Assembly: GCA_011388275.1 (NCBI GenBank)
Contig: DSAB01000074.1
Coordinates: 1 to 40,053 of the forward strand
Source of the DNA: a bacterium
GTDB lineage: Bacteria > Zhuqueibacterota > QNDG01 > DSAB01
Length of the DNA: 40,053 nucleotides
Direction: 5' to 3'
Under the pieces are notes generated by a model. That model saw nothing but the letters and a program-made list of their open reading frames with translations, was not told the DNA's origin and did not search any database. A program made the position numbers and the translations under genes. How positions within the stretch are numbered: the stretch's first letter is position 1; each line of letters starts with the position of its first letter. Below are positions 24,665-33,483 of this stretch, in pieces.

Positions 24665-27600
24665 ATGCTATACGCTCATCGGAAACCATGCACAAAGGGA
24701 ATCTCGCCTCTCATCGTCCTGGTCCTGACGGTTTTTCCTTTGATCCGGGGCTTCGCTTCCACAGAACCGCTGGTCATGGAAATTCAGGTCACCGGTCTTC
24801 ATGTTGACACACTGGTCTTTGAGGACCGAATCTACCACCGGGTCACTTTTTCCGGAAGCGATTACTGGGGAACATCCGGAGACCCCATGATTCCCTGCCG
24901 GACCCTGGTGATACATCTTCCCGGACTGACTGTGCCCCGGGTGACCGTCACCCCTCTGCACACGGAAATAATGAGGGGGATTCGTCTTCAGCCTGTACCC
25001 TTCATGGAACCCGGAGATCCCCTTCCCCGGGAAAGACTGATGGAAGGCCCGAATTATCAAATCCCGGACTATCTGCCCGGCCGCCTGTACACAACGGAAA
25101 CTCCGGGAATGAGCGGCCGTCAGGCCATGACCCGCATACGCGTGTTTCCGGTCCAATATCATCCGCGGGACCGAACCCTGCGGATCATCAAAACCCTGAT
25201 CGTTCGGATTGAGTTCGATGACGCGCCCGAAACGCCGTCTTTCAAAGATGCCATACGCCCCCGGCCTTCACTCACAAGCCCGGCAAGGCGTCTCGCTTCG
25301 GCCACGGTCCTGAAAATTCCAGTGGAAAAAGAAGGCCTGTACAAAATAACGGGACGCCTCCTCGAAGAAAACGGAGTGCCCCTCGCATCCATAGATCCCG
25401 CCACATTAAAAATCGCGAACAACGGAGGCAGACCGCTGCCGTGGTCTCCCTCGGATGCGCGGCCGGACAGTCTCGTTGAAAACCCCATTCGAACAGTCGG
25501 CATGGATGACGGGATATTCGACCGGGACGATTATCTTCTCTTCTACGGACAGGGAACGCACCAATGGCAATACGATCCATCTGCCGGCCGCTTTGCCCAT
25601 ACGCTGAACCCCTATACGGAAAAGAACATCTACTGGCTGATCTTCAACGACGGCCGGCCCGGAAAGCGCATGGTCGAAGGCCCCTCCTCGCCGGATCCTT
25701 CGGCGCAAAGTATAACGACCCACCGGGGCTTGCTGTTTGTCGAGGAGGAGCTGAACAATCCCGACAAGGGAGGCCTGAACTGGTACGGACCCCTGCTCGA
25801 CAACAGCGTCACAAAATCGTATTCGCTGAATTTTCACAATCCCGCGTCCGAAGGCTCACCCCGTTTCTACTTCCGGTACAAGGGAGCCACCGCCGGAACC
25901 CATCAGATTACGGCCAAACTGGACGGAACGGATATTTCCACCGCACAATTCTCCGGCACCGGTTTTTCATCAGGAAGCGCGGTTTTACAGCCGTTGAGCG
26001 CGGGTTCCGGCACGCTCGTTTTCCGCTACAACGGAATCGGAACGGCTCCCAGGGCCTATATCGACTGGTTCGAAATTCATTACACCCGTTCACTTCGCCC
26101 GATCGACGGCGTGCTGGCATTCTTCTCCCCTGTTTCAGCGGGATCGTACGATTTCAGGCTTCAGGGTTTTCAAAACAAACCCGTTGTCCTCGACGTGACG
26201 AACCCGGCGGAGACACGAGTCATGATCCCCCGGCTTGAAAGTGGAGACTGGCTTTTTGCCGATGACTATGCCGCCGGTCCCCGGCATTATTACGCTTCGC
26301 CGGAGCGGGACGCGATCGAACCCGAAAGCCTGATTCCCGGCCGGATCTCCGGTTTGAGAGAGCCTGGAAACGGAGCCGACATGATCATCATCAGCCATGG
26401 CGATTTTCTGGAGGAAGCCCGGCGCCTGAAGACTCACCGGGAGACTCATGACACCCTTCAGGTGATGGTGGCGGATATCGAAGACGTTTATGACGCGTTC
26501 TCCTGGGGGCTGCAGGATCCCGTGGCCATACGGGATTTTATTCGGCATGCCTTTCATTACTGGACCCCGGGCCCTCAGTATGTACTGCTCATGGGAAACG
26601 GCCATTACGATTACAGAAACCTTTCGACTTCTCTTCCCAACTATATCGTTCCCTTTGAATACGACGGCACGGGCAACGACGGCGCCCGGGCATCCGATGA
26701 CTGGTATACCTATGTCTCTCCATATTCGGTTTTCGACTCTTACATGGATGTATCCATCGGCAGACTTCCCGTTCAATCAAGCGCCCAGGCCCGGACCGTG
26801 GTGGATAAAATCATCGCCTACGAAAGCCAGCCGGAGCAGGGTGACTGGAAACAGGTCGTTACCATTGTGGGTGACGACGAGAAGGCCGACGCATGGAGTC
26901 AGAATGAGGTCATTCACATTCGGGCTTCCGAAACCGTGGCCGAATCCGTGATTCCCCCTCTGTTCAACCTGGAGAAAATCTATTTAACCGAATACCCCGA
27001 AGAACTCACCTCTCAGGGCCGCAGAAAGCCCCTGGCCAACAAGGCCCTCCTGGAGCGTATCAATCGGGGCACCCTGCTGATCAATTACATCGGGCACGGC
27101 AACGCCAAACTGTGGGCTCATGAGTGGGTTTTTCACCGGGACATCGATTTCCAGTATGTGGAAAACAAATCCCGGCTTCCCCTGATCTATGCGGCCACCT
27201 GCTCCTTCGGCTGGTACGATGACCCCGAAGAATCGAGTTTTTCCGAAGTGCTCCTGAACACGGCTGACAAAGGTGCCGTGGCGGTCATCGCCGCAAACCG
27301 CCTGTGCAATGCCAGATACAATGAAATTTTGAACCGTATCTTTTTGGACAGCCTGTTTCAGGATCCGGCCCGAAGGCGCCTGGGCGATGCCCTTCGCGAG
27401 GCGAAAAACAGCACCTCCTTCCGGATCAACAACGAGATGTATCATCTGCTGGGCGATCCGGCGATGCGGCTGGCGGCTCCGCGTCATCAGGCGGTCTTCA
27501 CCCATGTGCCCGATACCCTGAAGGCTCTCAGCGTCGTGACTCTTCAGGGCCTTCTGCAGAAGAACGGAGCCCCCTGGTCCGCGTTCAGCGGCCGTGTGAT

Positions 27601-28516
27601 GCTGCGGGTTTTTGATTCCAAAAAGGAGGTTGTTTACACAACGGCCGCTGGCACAGCCCTGGAATACCTCCTGGCGGGAAACGCCATCTTTCGCGGAACG
27701 ACTGAAGCGGACGGCACCTTTGAAATCTCCTTCGTGGTGCCCAAAGATGTCTCTTACGGAGGGAATACCGGCCGTTTGTCCTGCTACTTTGACGACGGCC
27801 AGGAAGACGGAGCTGGTTTTGGAAGCGGTCTCGTAATCAGCGGCAGCGGATCCATCGTGGATACAGAGCCGCCCCAAATCGATCTGATTTTCGACGGCCA
27901 TGATCCCTTTTTGCCCGGATCCATGATCCACGAAAATCCCGTCCTGAAGGCCTGGATTCGCGATGACAGCAGCGGCATCAATATTACCGGTGAGATCGGC
28001 CATAAAATTATCCTGACGATCAATGGAAGTTCGAACGATGTCACCGATTATTTCGAATACGATCGGGACAGCTATCTGGAAGGAACCCTGCTCTATCCGC
28101 TTCACGGGCTCGAGGAAGGAGATCACCTTTTGTCTTTAAAGGCGTGGGACAATGCCAACAATTCAGCCATGGAGAGTCTGCCCTTCCGCGTGGTCTCCGC
28201 CGAAAAACTGCGGCTCGAACGGGTTATGAACTATCCCAATCCGTTCGATGACCGAATCGGGACGGATTTTACATTTATCATCAGTCAGGAAGCCGAAATC
28301 GAGATCAAGATCTATACCGTGGACGGCCGTTTGATCAAACGTCTTTCGCATATCACAGCCCATCCGGGTTTCAACCGAATACACTGGAACGGCCTGGATG
28401 AACAAGGCGACCGTCTCGCCAACGGTGTCTATCTCTACAAGATCATCGCACGCACGCGGTTTGGATCCCGTTCATTACAAAAAGAAGCCCTGGGCCGGCT
28501 GATGCTCATGCGATAG
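24665..28516 (+). CDS. porU: Type IX secretion system sortase PorU (C25 peptidase)
   Basis: This 1283-residue exported protein is a gingipain-like C25 cysteine peptidase of the PorU type, which removes C-terminal signals from T9SS cargo at the cell surface. The signal peptide is about 1-32. After an N-terminal beta-rich part (about 35-550), the C25 domain spans roughly 570-930 with the dyad His811 in YIGHGN and Cys846 in AATCSFG, spaced as in gingipains; YDDPEESS follows, as in PorU. Ig-like strands fill 950-1170. The end, from NYPNPF at 1189-1194 to ANGVYLYKI, is a FlgD/T9SS-type C-terminal beta-sandwich. ATG 24665 has AAGGGA upstream. No other T9SS genes are in the window. The NifU-like gene follows after 11 bases. 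Confidence 0.9.
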   Translation: MLYAHRKPCTKGISPLIVLVLTVFPLIRGFASTEPLVMEIQVTGLHVDTLVFEDRIYHRVTFSGSDYWGTSGDPMIPCRTLVIHLPGLTVPRVTVTPLHTEIMRGIRLQPVPFMEPGDPLPRERLMEGPNYQIPDYLPGRLYTTETPGMSGRQAMTRIRVFPVQYHPRDRTLRIIKTLIVRIEFDDAPETPSFKDAIRPRPSLTSPARRLASATVLKIPVEKEGLYKITGRLLEENGVPLASIDPATLKIANNGGRPLPWSPSDARPDSLVENPIRTVGMDDGIFDRDDYLLFYGQGTHQWQYDPSAGRFAHTLNPYTEKNIYWLIFNDGRPGKRMVEGPSSPDPSAQSITTHRGLLFVEEELNNPDKGGLNWYGPLLDNSVTKSYSLNFHNPASEGSPRFYFRYKGATAGTHQITAKLDGTDISTAQFSGTGFSSGSAVLQPLSAGSGTLVFRYNGIGTAPRAYIDWFEIHYTRSLRPIDGVLAFFSPVSAGSYDFRLQGFQNKPVVLDVTNPAETRVMIPRLESGDWLFADDYAAGPRHYYASPERDAIEPESLIPGRISGLREPGNGADMIIISHGDFLEEARRLKTHRETHDTLQVMVADIEDVYDAFSWGLQDPVAIRDFIRHAFHYWTPGPQYVLLMGNGHYDYRNLSTSLPNYIVPFEYDGTGNDGARASDDWYTYVSPYSVFDSYMDVSIGRLPVQSSAQARTVVDKIIAYESQPEQGDWKQVVTIVGDDEKADAWSQNEVIHIRASETVAESVIPPLFNLEKIYLTEYPEELTSQGRRKPLANKALLERINRGTLLINYIGHGNAKLWAHEWVFHRDIDFQYVENKSRLPLIYAATCSFGWYDDPEESSFSEVLLNTADKGAVAVIAANRLCNARYNEILNRIFLDSLFQDPARRRLGDALREAKNSTSFRINNEMYHLLGDPAMRLAAPRHQAVFTHVPDTLKALSVVTLQGLLQKNGAPWSAFSGRVMLRVFDSKKEVVYTTAAGTALEYLLAGNAIFRGTTEADGTFEISFVVPKDVSYGGNTGRLSCYFDDGQEDGAGFGSGLVISGSGSIVDTEPPQIDLIFDGHDPFLPGSMIHENPVLKAWIRDDSSGINITGEIGHKIILTINGSSNDVTDYFEYDRDSYLEGTLLYPLHGLEEGDHLLSLKAWDNANNSAMESLPFRVVSAEKLRLERVMNYPNPFDDRIGTDFTFIISQEAEIEIKIYTVDGRLIKRLSHITAHPGFNRIHWNGLDEQGDRLANGVYLYKIIARTRFGSRSLQKEALGRLMLMR

Positions 28517-28527
28517 ACAAGGAGGAC

Positions 28528-28884
28528 ATGGTGTACAGCGCGATTGTGAGAGATCATTTTACCAAACCCCGGAACGTCGGCGACCTGGATTCTCCCGATG
28601 CCGTCGGATTCGCCAAGAATGAAGCCGATGGGGATCAGGTTCAGCTTCAGCTGCAAATCAGGGACGGAACGATCACCGACGTGAAAATGCGGGTCATGGG
28701 CTGTGTGGCCGCCATTGCCTCCACCAGTCTTCTTACCGAGCTGATCAAGGGAAAAACCGTCAGCGAGGCGGCGGCCCTGACCAGGGAAACCCTGACCGAA
28801 TCTCTGGGCGGACTTCCCGAAAACAAGGTGCGCTGTTCATTGACCTGTATAGACGCCCTAAACCAGGCGCTGGATAATAGTTAA
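28528..28884 (+). CDS. IscU/NifU-type Fe-S scaffold-like protein lacking the first Cys
   Basis: This 118-residue protein has the fold of IscU/NifU N-terminal scaffolds on which [2Fe-2S] clusters are built from cysteine-desulfurase sulfur. The opening HFTKPRNVG, the GCVAAIAS motif with Cys59 and the C-terminal RCSLTC with Cys103 are recognisable. The first ligand cysteine, normally in a CGD motif, is replaced by Asp34 (ADGD), and the histidine normally just before the last cysteine is Arg102. An extra Cys107 lies nearby. With two of the usual cluster ligands changed it may bind metal differently or act as a carrier or partner. The ATG is preceded by AAGGAGGAC. It is read from the same strand as PorU with 11 bases between. 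The family is secure, activity is not. Confidence 0.85.
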   Translation: MVYSAIVRDHFTKPRNVGDLDSPDAVGFAKNEADGDQVQLQLQIRDGTITDVKMRVMGCVAAIASTSLLTELIKGKTVSEAAALTRETLTESLGGLPENKVRCSLTCIDALNQALDNS

Positions 28885-28944
28885 ACCGGACCCGAGCATC
28901 ATTGAGCGGCGGCCCTTCCAAACACTCCGCATCATGGAAAACCG

Positions 28945-29583
28945 ATGAAAGATCCGTCTGAAGAAATCGAACGTTTCTTTACGATCAACGGCACGGCACA
29001 AAGTGAAATCAGGGTCAAGAGTTCCCGTTTCATCGGCCGGGCCCAATCCATACGATCCCACGATGAAGCCGAAGCGTTCATCGACTCGATCAGGCGGCGT
29101 TTTCATGACGCGACGCATCACTGTTACGCATACCGGATAGGCTTGCCGCCGGATCATCGACGTTACAGCGACAACGGAGAACCCTCGGGCACAGCGGGTC
29201 GCCCCATCATGGAGATGTTAAGCGGCCGCTGTCTGACCGATATCGTTCTGATCGTCACCCGCTATTTCGGGGGCGTTAAGCTGGGCACAGGCGGTCTGGC
29301 CCGCGCTTACAGCCGATGCGCGGCCGCGACACTGGACAACGCTCAAATCCATGCCTTGCTGGTTACCGAAACCGTGCGGGTCGCTTTCGATTACGGTCTC
29401 ACGGGTTCTGTCATGAAAACCGCTGAACGCAATCGATGTACAGTGAAAAATATGCAATACGGACAAAAAACCGAATTGACTCTCGAGGTGGAAAAAACCA
29501 AAAGCGACGCCTTTATACGGGAATTAATTGATCAAACAGCGGGAAAGGCGAAAGTCATTTCCCGGGAATCGAGCCATGATTGA
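28945..29583 (+). CDS. YigZ/IMPACT family protein (UPF0029)
   Basis: This 212-residue cytoplasmic protein belongs to the YigZ/IMPACT family, conserved from bacteria to eukaryotes, where IMPACT modulates the Gcn2 kinase; the bacterial role is not established. Visible signatures are DNGEPSGTAGRPI near 75-87 and VTRYFGGVKLGTGGLARAY near 101-119, then a ferredoxin-like C-terminal domain. The length matches E. coli YigZ (about 205). The start is ATG at 28945, 60 bases after the NifU-like gene; its end overlaps the CorC-type gene by eight bases, so the two are coupled. Confidence 0.92.
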   Translation: MKDPSEEIERFFTINGTAQSEIRVKSSRFIGRAQSIRSHDEAEAFIDSIRRRFHDATHHCYAYRIGLPPDHRRYSDNGEPSGTAGRPIMEMLSGRCLTDIVLIVTRYFGGVKLGTGGLARAYSRCAAATLDNAQIHALLVTETVRVAFDYGLTGSVMKTAERNRCTVKNMQYGQKTELTLEVEKTKSDAFIRELIDQTAGKAKVISRESSHD

Positions 29584-30814
29584 AGTGCTGCTGCTCATCA
29601 CCGCTTTTGCCCTTTCTGCTTTTTTCTCCGGCACGGAAACGGCTTTTGTCAGCGCCCGACGCATCACGCTGGAAATCTGGAAGCGTCAGGGCAGCCGGGC
29701 GGCCCAAAGGACGCTGCACTTTCTGGGAAAGCCGCACCAGTACCTCTCGACAACACTCGTGGGAAACAACATCGCCGTTGTCTTGGTATCGTCTCTGATG
29801 GCCGTCATCCTGCATCCCTATTTCAGCGGCTTTTACATCACGCTCATCACTTCCTCGGCGCTTCTGTTGTTTGGAGAGATTCTTCCCAAAGAACTGGCTC
29901 GCCACCGTCCGACCCGATACTCCGTGAAGGTCACCTTGTTTCTTCGTTTTTTCTATTTTCTTTTTTATCCGGTCGCGTGGAGCGTGATGAATCTGGCCTC
30001 CCTGATATTGAAGTTGTTCGGCCTTTCACAGGAAACAGTACGGCATTTTTTCACCCGGGAAGATCTCGACATTCTCGTAAGCGAGGGAGAGAAAAGCGGT
30101 CTGGTCAACCGGGATGAACGGAGCATGATCTCCCGCTTTCTGCTGCGCGGCGGATACAAAGTTCGCGACGTCATGGTGCCTCGAACCGAAATGGCCGTTG
30201 TTCGAAAAAAAGACAGCGTAAAAACCGCGGTTCGAAAATTGATAAAAACCGGATTTTCCAGACTTCCTGTCATTGAAGGAAGCATCGATCATATTGCGGG
30301 ATTGATCTATGCCATGGATCTCATCAACCTCAAACCGAAAACGCTTTCTCCCATCATTCGGGAAACCCTGTTTGTACCCGAAAGCCTGATCATCGGCAAG
30401 TGCCTCCGCACCATGCAGTCTCATGGCGCCACGATGGCCGTCGTCGTGGATGAACACGGAGGAACCGCGGGGCTGGTCACGATTGAAGATATAATCGAAG
30501 AGTTTTTCGGAGAGATCCATGATGAATTCGATAGTGAAAAAAAATGGTATCGAAAAACGGGGCCCGCCACCATCGAGGTCAACGCGATGGTCGAACTGAA
30601 CCGATTGAACGAAACATTTCATCTGGACTTGAAACCCGGTGATTACCAGACTCTCGGCGGATTTCTCATTCATCAGGCCGGACGAATTCCCCGCCGCAAT
30701 GAGATCATCGCTTTCGGTCATGTGCAATTCCGCATTCTGTCCTGCACGCGCCGGCGAATCCAGCGAGTTCGTATCGAACTGGAAAAGAGCCGACTGGAGG
30801 GAAAAAGCGCTTGA
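29576..30814 (+). CDS. CNNM/CorC-type transporter with CBS pair
   Basis: This membrane protein of about 412 residues belongs to the HlyC/CorC (DUF21) family, linked to magnesium/cobalt efflux or tolerance. The CNNM transmembrane domain covers about 1-180 and includes the conserved FFSGTETAF near residue 14. A CBS pair follows at about 195-320 ([19 protein letters not shown] and [16 protein letters not shown]), then a CorC_HlyC domain to the end. I chose ATG 29576, inside the end of the YigZ gene, because the protein then starts directly with the first hydrophobic helix; an in-frame ATG at 29528 would add 16 polar residues. Haemolysin activity is an old family name and is not implied. Confidence 0.9.
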   Translation: MIEVLLLITAFALSAFFSGTETAFVSARRITLEIWKRQGSRAAQRTLHFLGKPHQYLSTTLVGNNIAVVLVSSLMAVILHPYFSGFYITLITSSALLLFGEILPKELARHRPTRYSVKVTLFLRFFYFLFYPVAWSVMNLASLILKLFGLSQETVRHFFTREDLDILVSEGEKSGLVNRDERSMISRFLLRGGYKVRDVMVPRTEMAVVRKKDSVKTAVRKLIKTGFSRLPVIEGSIDHIAGLIYAMDLINLKPKTLSPIIRETLFVPESLIIGKCLRTMQSHGATMAVVVDEHGGTAGLVTIEDIIEEFFGEIHDEFDSEKKWYRKTGPATIEVNAMVELNRLNETFHLDLKPGDYQTLGGFLIHQAGRIPRRNEIIAFGHVQFRILSCTRRRIQRVRIELEKSRLEGKSA

Positions 30815-30839
30815 TTATCTGCCGCAAATTATTTACAAT
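30811..30839 (+). promoter_or_regulatory. Sigma-70-like promoter before the DUF6485 gene
   Basis: TTGATT at 30811-30816 and TACAAT at 30834-30839 are spaced by exactly 17 bases. Transcription would begin near 30846, giving a leader of about 63 bases before ATG 30909. The -35 box overlaps the stop codon of the CorC-type gene. Confidence 0.5.
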
Positions 30840-30908
30840 AAATTTTGCTGCCAGAAACAGTCGCGCGGATGGAACGAACATCAAACAACTGCGGGGTTGA
30901 AAATCACC

Positions 30909-31109
30909 ATGAATGAATGTAAAAATCTTTTCGAAAACCGGGCCCGCTGCAACTGCACGTATGAGCCCTGTGCCCGTAAGGGAGTATGCTGTGAGTGCCT
31001 GGCCTATCACCAGGCTATGAATGAACTGCCTGCCTGTTTTTTCCCGGCCGATGTGGAGAAAACCTATGATCGGTCTATCCGTCGATTCGTGAGTCTTCAT
31101 CGAACCTGA
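30909..31109 (+). CDS. DUF6485 family cysteine-rich small protein
   Basis: This 66-residue protein has eight cysteines (4, 14, 16, 21, 27, 28, 30 and 43) in the pattern [17 protein letters not shown], then ELPACFFP and a terminal [11 protein letters not shown]. It matches my memory of the DUF6485 family, found mostly in anaerobes, whose function is unknown. The cysteine set suggests zinc or an Fe-S cluster. I start it at ATG 30909; the open frame extends upstream to 30639 but only through the CorC-type gene and the promoter. The ribosome site is weak. It is a likely first gene of the transcript that leads into the redox cluster. Confidence 0.8.
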   Translation: MNECKNLFENRARCNCTYEPCARKGVCCECLAYHQAMNELPACFFPADVEKTYDRSIRRFVSLHRT

Positions 31110-31134
31110 GGAGAATCCGGCGCTGCGATTTTAT

Positions 31135-31266
31135 ATGATCATATTCGATCTGGATGGAACGCTGGCCGACACTCTGCCCGATGCAGCCGCAGGCATAAAC
31201 GCAGCGTGCAAGGAGATGAAGTATCCTCCCATGGATCTGCTGAAAACAGCCGCTGTTCCCAACTAA
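31135..31266 (+). pseudogene. HAD-superfamily phosphatase fragment (phosphoglycolate phosphatase-like)
   Basis: A 43-codon frame starts with MIIFDLDGTLADTLPDAAAG, motif I of HAD phosphatases with the nucleophile and acid aspartates at residues 5 and 7, as in phosphoglycolate phosphatases. It then ends abruptly after LLKTAAVPN with TAA at 31264-31266. The remaining 170 or so residues (motifs II to IV) are missing and no continuation was found in other frames before the next gene starts at 31279. It reads as an N-terminal stub left by a deletion. A GAGGAG at 31108-31113 with an in-frame CTG at 31123 could mark the old start. Confidence 0.75.
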
Positions 31267-31278
31267 TCAGGTGACACC

Positions 31279-32709
31279 ATGAGAATCTCTGAACATCCCA
31301 TTTTGAAATTTGAAAGAGGAAAATCGATCACCTTTTACTTTGACGGAAAACCCGTGCAGGCCCGCGAAGGCGAGACCATTGCAGCCGCACTGCATGCCGC
31401 AGGCATTTTCACGCTCAGCCGGAGCCTCGAGCATCAGCGGCCGCGCGGCTTTTTCTGCGCCATCGGGAAATGCGCATCCTGCATGATGGAAGTAGACGGT
31501 ATCCCCAACGTGAAAACCTGCCTGGTACTGGCGAAGGAAGGGATGTCTGTCCGGTCTCAAACCGGATGGGGCCGACTGAGTGATACGGATCAAAAACGAC
31601 CCCTGCCCAGGCGAACCATTCCGGAGCTCGAAACCGATGTCGCCGTGGTGGGTGCGGGACCGGCCGGTCTTTCCGCGGCCCTGTACGCATCCCGCTTCGG
31701 CGCCGGGGTGATGGTGTTCGAGGAAAACAGCCGTATCGGCGGTCAGCTGATCAAGCAGACTCACATGTTTTTCGGTTCCAAAGAGCATTACGCCAAAGTC
31801 AGAGGCATCGATATCGGCGCGAAACTGGCCGGGCAGCTGGGCGAAAAGGTCGAAGTCTATACCGACACGCCGGTTGTCGGGTACTACAAACACAATCAGC
31901 TGGCCGTTATCAAAGACCATCGCCTGTTCAGGGTCAAAGCGAAGAAAATCATCATCGCTACCGGGGCATCGGAAAACATGCTCGCGTTTCCCAACAACGA
32001 TCTGCCCGGTGTCTACGGGGCCGGAGCGGTGCAGACTCTGATGAACGTCTACGGCGTTCTGCCCGGAAAACGCATGCTGATGGTGGGCGCCGGAAACATC
32101 GGTGTCATCGTGGCCTATCAGCTTCTGCAAGCCGGAGTCGATGTGGCGGCCGTGGTTGAAGCCCTTCCGACCATCGGAGCGTACCAGGTTCATGCGTCCA
32201 AGCTGCGCCGATGCGGCGTTCCCATTCTGACCCGGCACACCATAGAGCGCGCCCTGGGAAAGACTCAGGTGGAAGGCGCCGTCATCGTCAAGCTGGACGA
32301 TCAATGGAAGCCTGTCCCCGGGACGAGCCGAACTCTGGATGTGGACACAATCTGTCTCTCCGTGGGTCTCAAGCCGACATCCGAAATATTCGTCCAGGCA
32401 GGCTGCCGAATGGCCAACATCTCCGAACTCGGCGGTGAAATACCCGTTCGAAACAAACACCTGGAAACAACGGTCGAAGGTCTCTATGTAGCCGGCGATG
32501 CATCCGGCATCGAAGAGGCCAGCTCAGCCATGCTGGAAGGAAGGCTCGCGGGCCTGGACGCGGCGGCCAAACTGATGGGCTTTTCCAGGGAAATCCAGAA
32601 AGAGATCGATCACGTTATGGAGAGTCTCAAAGAGCTGCGCGCGGGACCATTCGGAGAGAAAATTCGGGAAGGTGAAAAGAATCTGGAGAAGGAGATCCTC
32701 GGCTCATGA
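31279..32709 (+). CDS. PDH1/HcnAB-like alpha subunit: 2Fe-2S plus FAD/NAD oxidoreductase
   Basis: This 476-residue protein joins an N-terminal plant-type [2Fe-2S] domain (Cys60, 65, 68 and 81) to a pyridine-nucleotide-disulfide-type flavoprotein. The first dinucleotide loop is GAGPAG at 125-130, the second GAGNIG at 270-275, and GLYVAGDASGIEEAS closes the FAD site near 398-412. The design matches the alpha subunits of heteromeric amino-acid dehydrogenases: archaeal dye-linked proline dehydrogenase, D-hydroxyproline dehydrogenase, opine oxidases and hydrogen cyanide synthase (HcnA/HcnB). It passes electrons between a substrate-oxidising DAO-type partner and an acceptor. AGGTGA precedes the ATG. 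It is the first of four overlapping genes. Confidence 0.88.
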   Translation: MRISEHPILKFERGKSITFYFDGKPVQAREGETIAAALHAAGIFTLSRSLEHQRPRGFFCAIGKCASCMMEVDGIPNVKTCLVLAKEGMSVRSQTGWGRLSDTDQKRPLPRRTIPELETDVAVVGAGPAGLSAALYASRFGAGVMVFEENSRIGGQLIKQTHMFFGSKEHYAKVRGIDIGAKLAGQLGEKVEVYTDTPVVGYYKHNQLAVIKDHRLFRVKAKKIIIATGASENMLAFPNNDLPGVYGAGAVQTLMNVYGVLPGKRMLMVGAGNIGVIVAYQLLQAGVDVAAVVEALPTIGAYQVHASKLRRCGVPILTRHTIERALGKTQVEGAVIVKLDDQWKPVPGTSRTLDVDTICLSVGLKPTSEIFVQAGCRMANISELGGEIPVRNKHLETTVEGLYVAGDASGIEEASSAMLEGRLAGLDAAAKLMGFSREIQKEIDHVMESLKELRAGPFGEKIREGEKNLEKEILGS

Positions 32710-33200
32710 GTTATATCAACGACGGCATTGTCACTCTGAAAGACATTTGTATTCCCTCCCGGGAACGGCTTGAAAAAGGCGGAGCGGCCATCATCGAATG
32801 CGTGCAGAAAATCCCCTGCAATCCGTGCGTTGATGCCTGCCCGCGCCAGGCCATCATCATCGAAGGGGATATCAACAATGTGCCCCGCGTTGACTTTGGC
32901 AAATGCAATGGATGCGGCCTCTGCATCGCCAATTGTCCGGGACTGGCGATCTTTCTTGTCGACGCCTCACATAAAAAAGACAAAGCCCTCCTGGGCCTGC
33001 CATATGAATTTATTCCTCTGCCCGAAGAGGGAGAATCGGTTATTCTTCTCGATCGGGCCGGCGAACCGGTGGGAGAGGGAATCGTGCACAAGGTTCGAAA
33101 CACAAAGGCGCAGGACCGCACTCCCGTGATCTTTTTGGAACTGGACAAGGATCTGCTCATGACCGTCCGCTTCTTCAGGAGGAAGAGCCATGAAAAATGA
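32706..33200 (+). CDS. 4Fe-4S ferredoxin-type subunit with an incomplete first motif
   Basis: This 164-residue protein overlaps the alpha subunit by four bases (ATGA). A complete motif CxxCxxCxxxCP is seen at Cys67, 70, 73 and 77. The first motif has Cys38, Cys41 and Cys45 but Lys35 where the leading cysteine is expected; Cys32 or Cys15 could replace it, or the site may hold a [3Fe-4S] cluster. After residue 90 a domain of about 70 residues without cysteines follows. The size and place match the ferredoxin-like subunit (PdhF) of archaeal four-gene proline dehydrogenase clusters. It should wire electrons out of the complex. Confidence 0.85.
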   Translation: MSYINDGIVTLKDICIPSRERLEKGGAAIIECVQKIPCNPCVDACPRQAIIIEGDINNVPRVDFGKCNGCGLCIANCPGLAIFLVDASHKKDKALLGLPYEFIPLPEEGESVILLDRAGEPVGEGIVHKVRNTKAQDRTPVIFLELDKDLLMTVRFFRRKSHEK

Positions 33201-33483
33201 GAAGTCCGCGGACAGAAACAACACCATCATCTGCCGATGCCAGGACATCTCCCTTAAAGATATTGAAGACGCTATCGATGCGGGAATCACCCACCCGGAA
33301 GAGCTGAAACGGTTCCTGCACATCGGAATGGGTCCCTGTCAGGGCAGAACCTGCGGCCGTCTGGTGCTTCAGATACTGGCTCAAAAGACCGGAACACCGA
33401 AAAACAGGCTGCAGACCACCAAACACCGGCCTCCCCTGGTGTCCGTACCGATCCGCGATTTTCTGGGAGATGAAAATGAGTAA
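33190..33483 (+). CDS. BFD-like [2Fe-2S] subunit
   Basis: This 97-residue protein has a bacterioferritin-associated-ferredoxin-type domain. Cys15 and Cys17 in ICRCQDIS, with Cys50 and Cys55 in MGPCQGRTCG, bind one [2Fe-2S] cluster. In HcnA/SoxA-type enzymes the same domain is often fused to the flavoprotein; here it is a separate gene, like PdhX of archaeal proline dehydrogenase. A strong AGGAGG precedes ATG 33190, which lies within the end of the ferredoxin gene, and the end overlaps the next gene by eight bases. Confidence 0.85.
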   Translation: MKNEKSADRNNTIICRCQDISLKDIEDAIDAGITHPEELKRFLHIGMGPCQGRTCGRLVLQILAQKTGTPKNRLQTTKHRPPLVSVPIRDFLGDENE

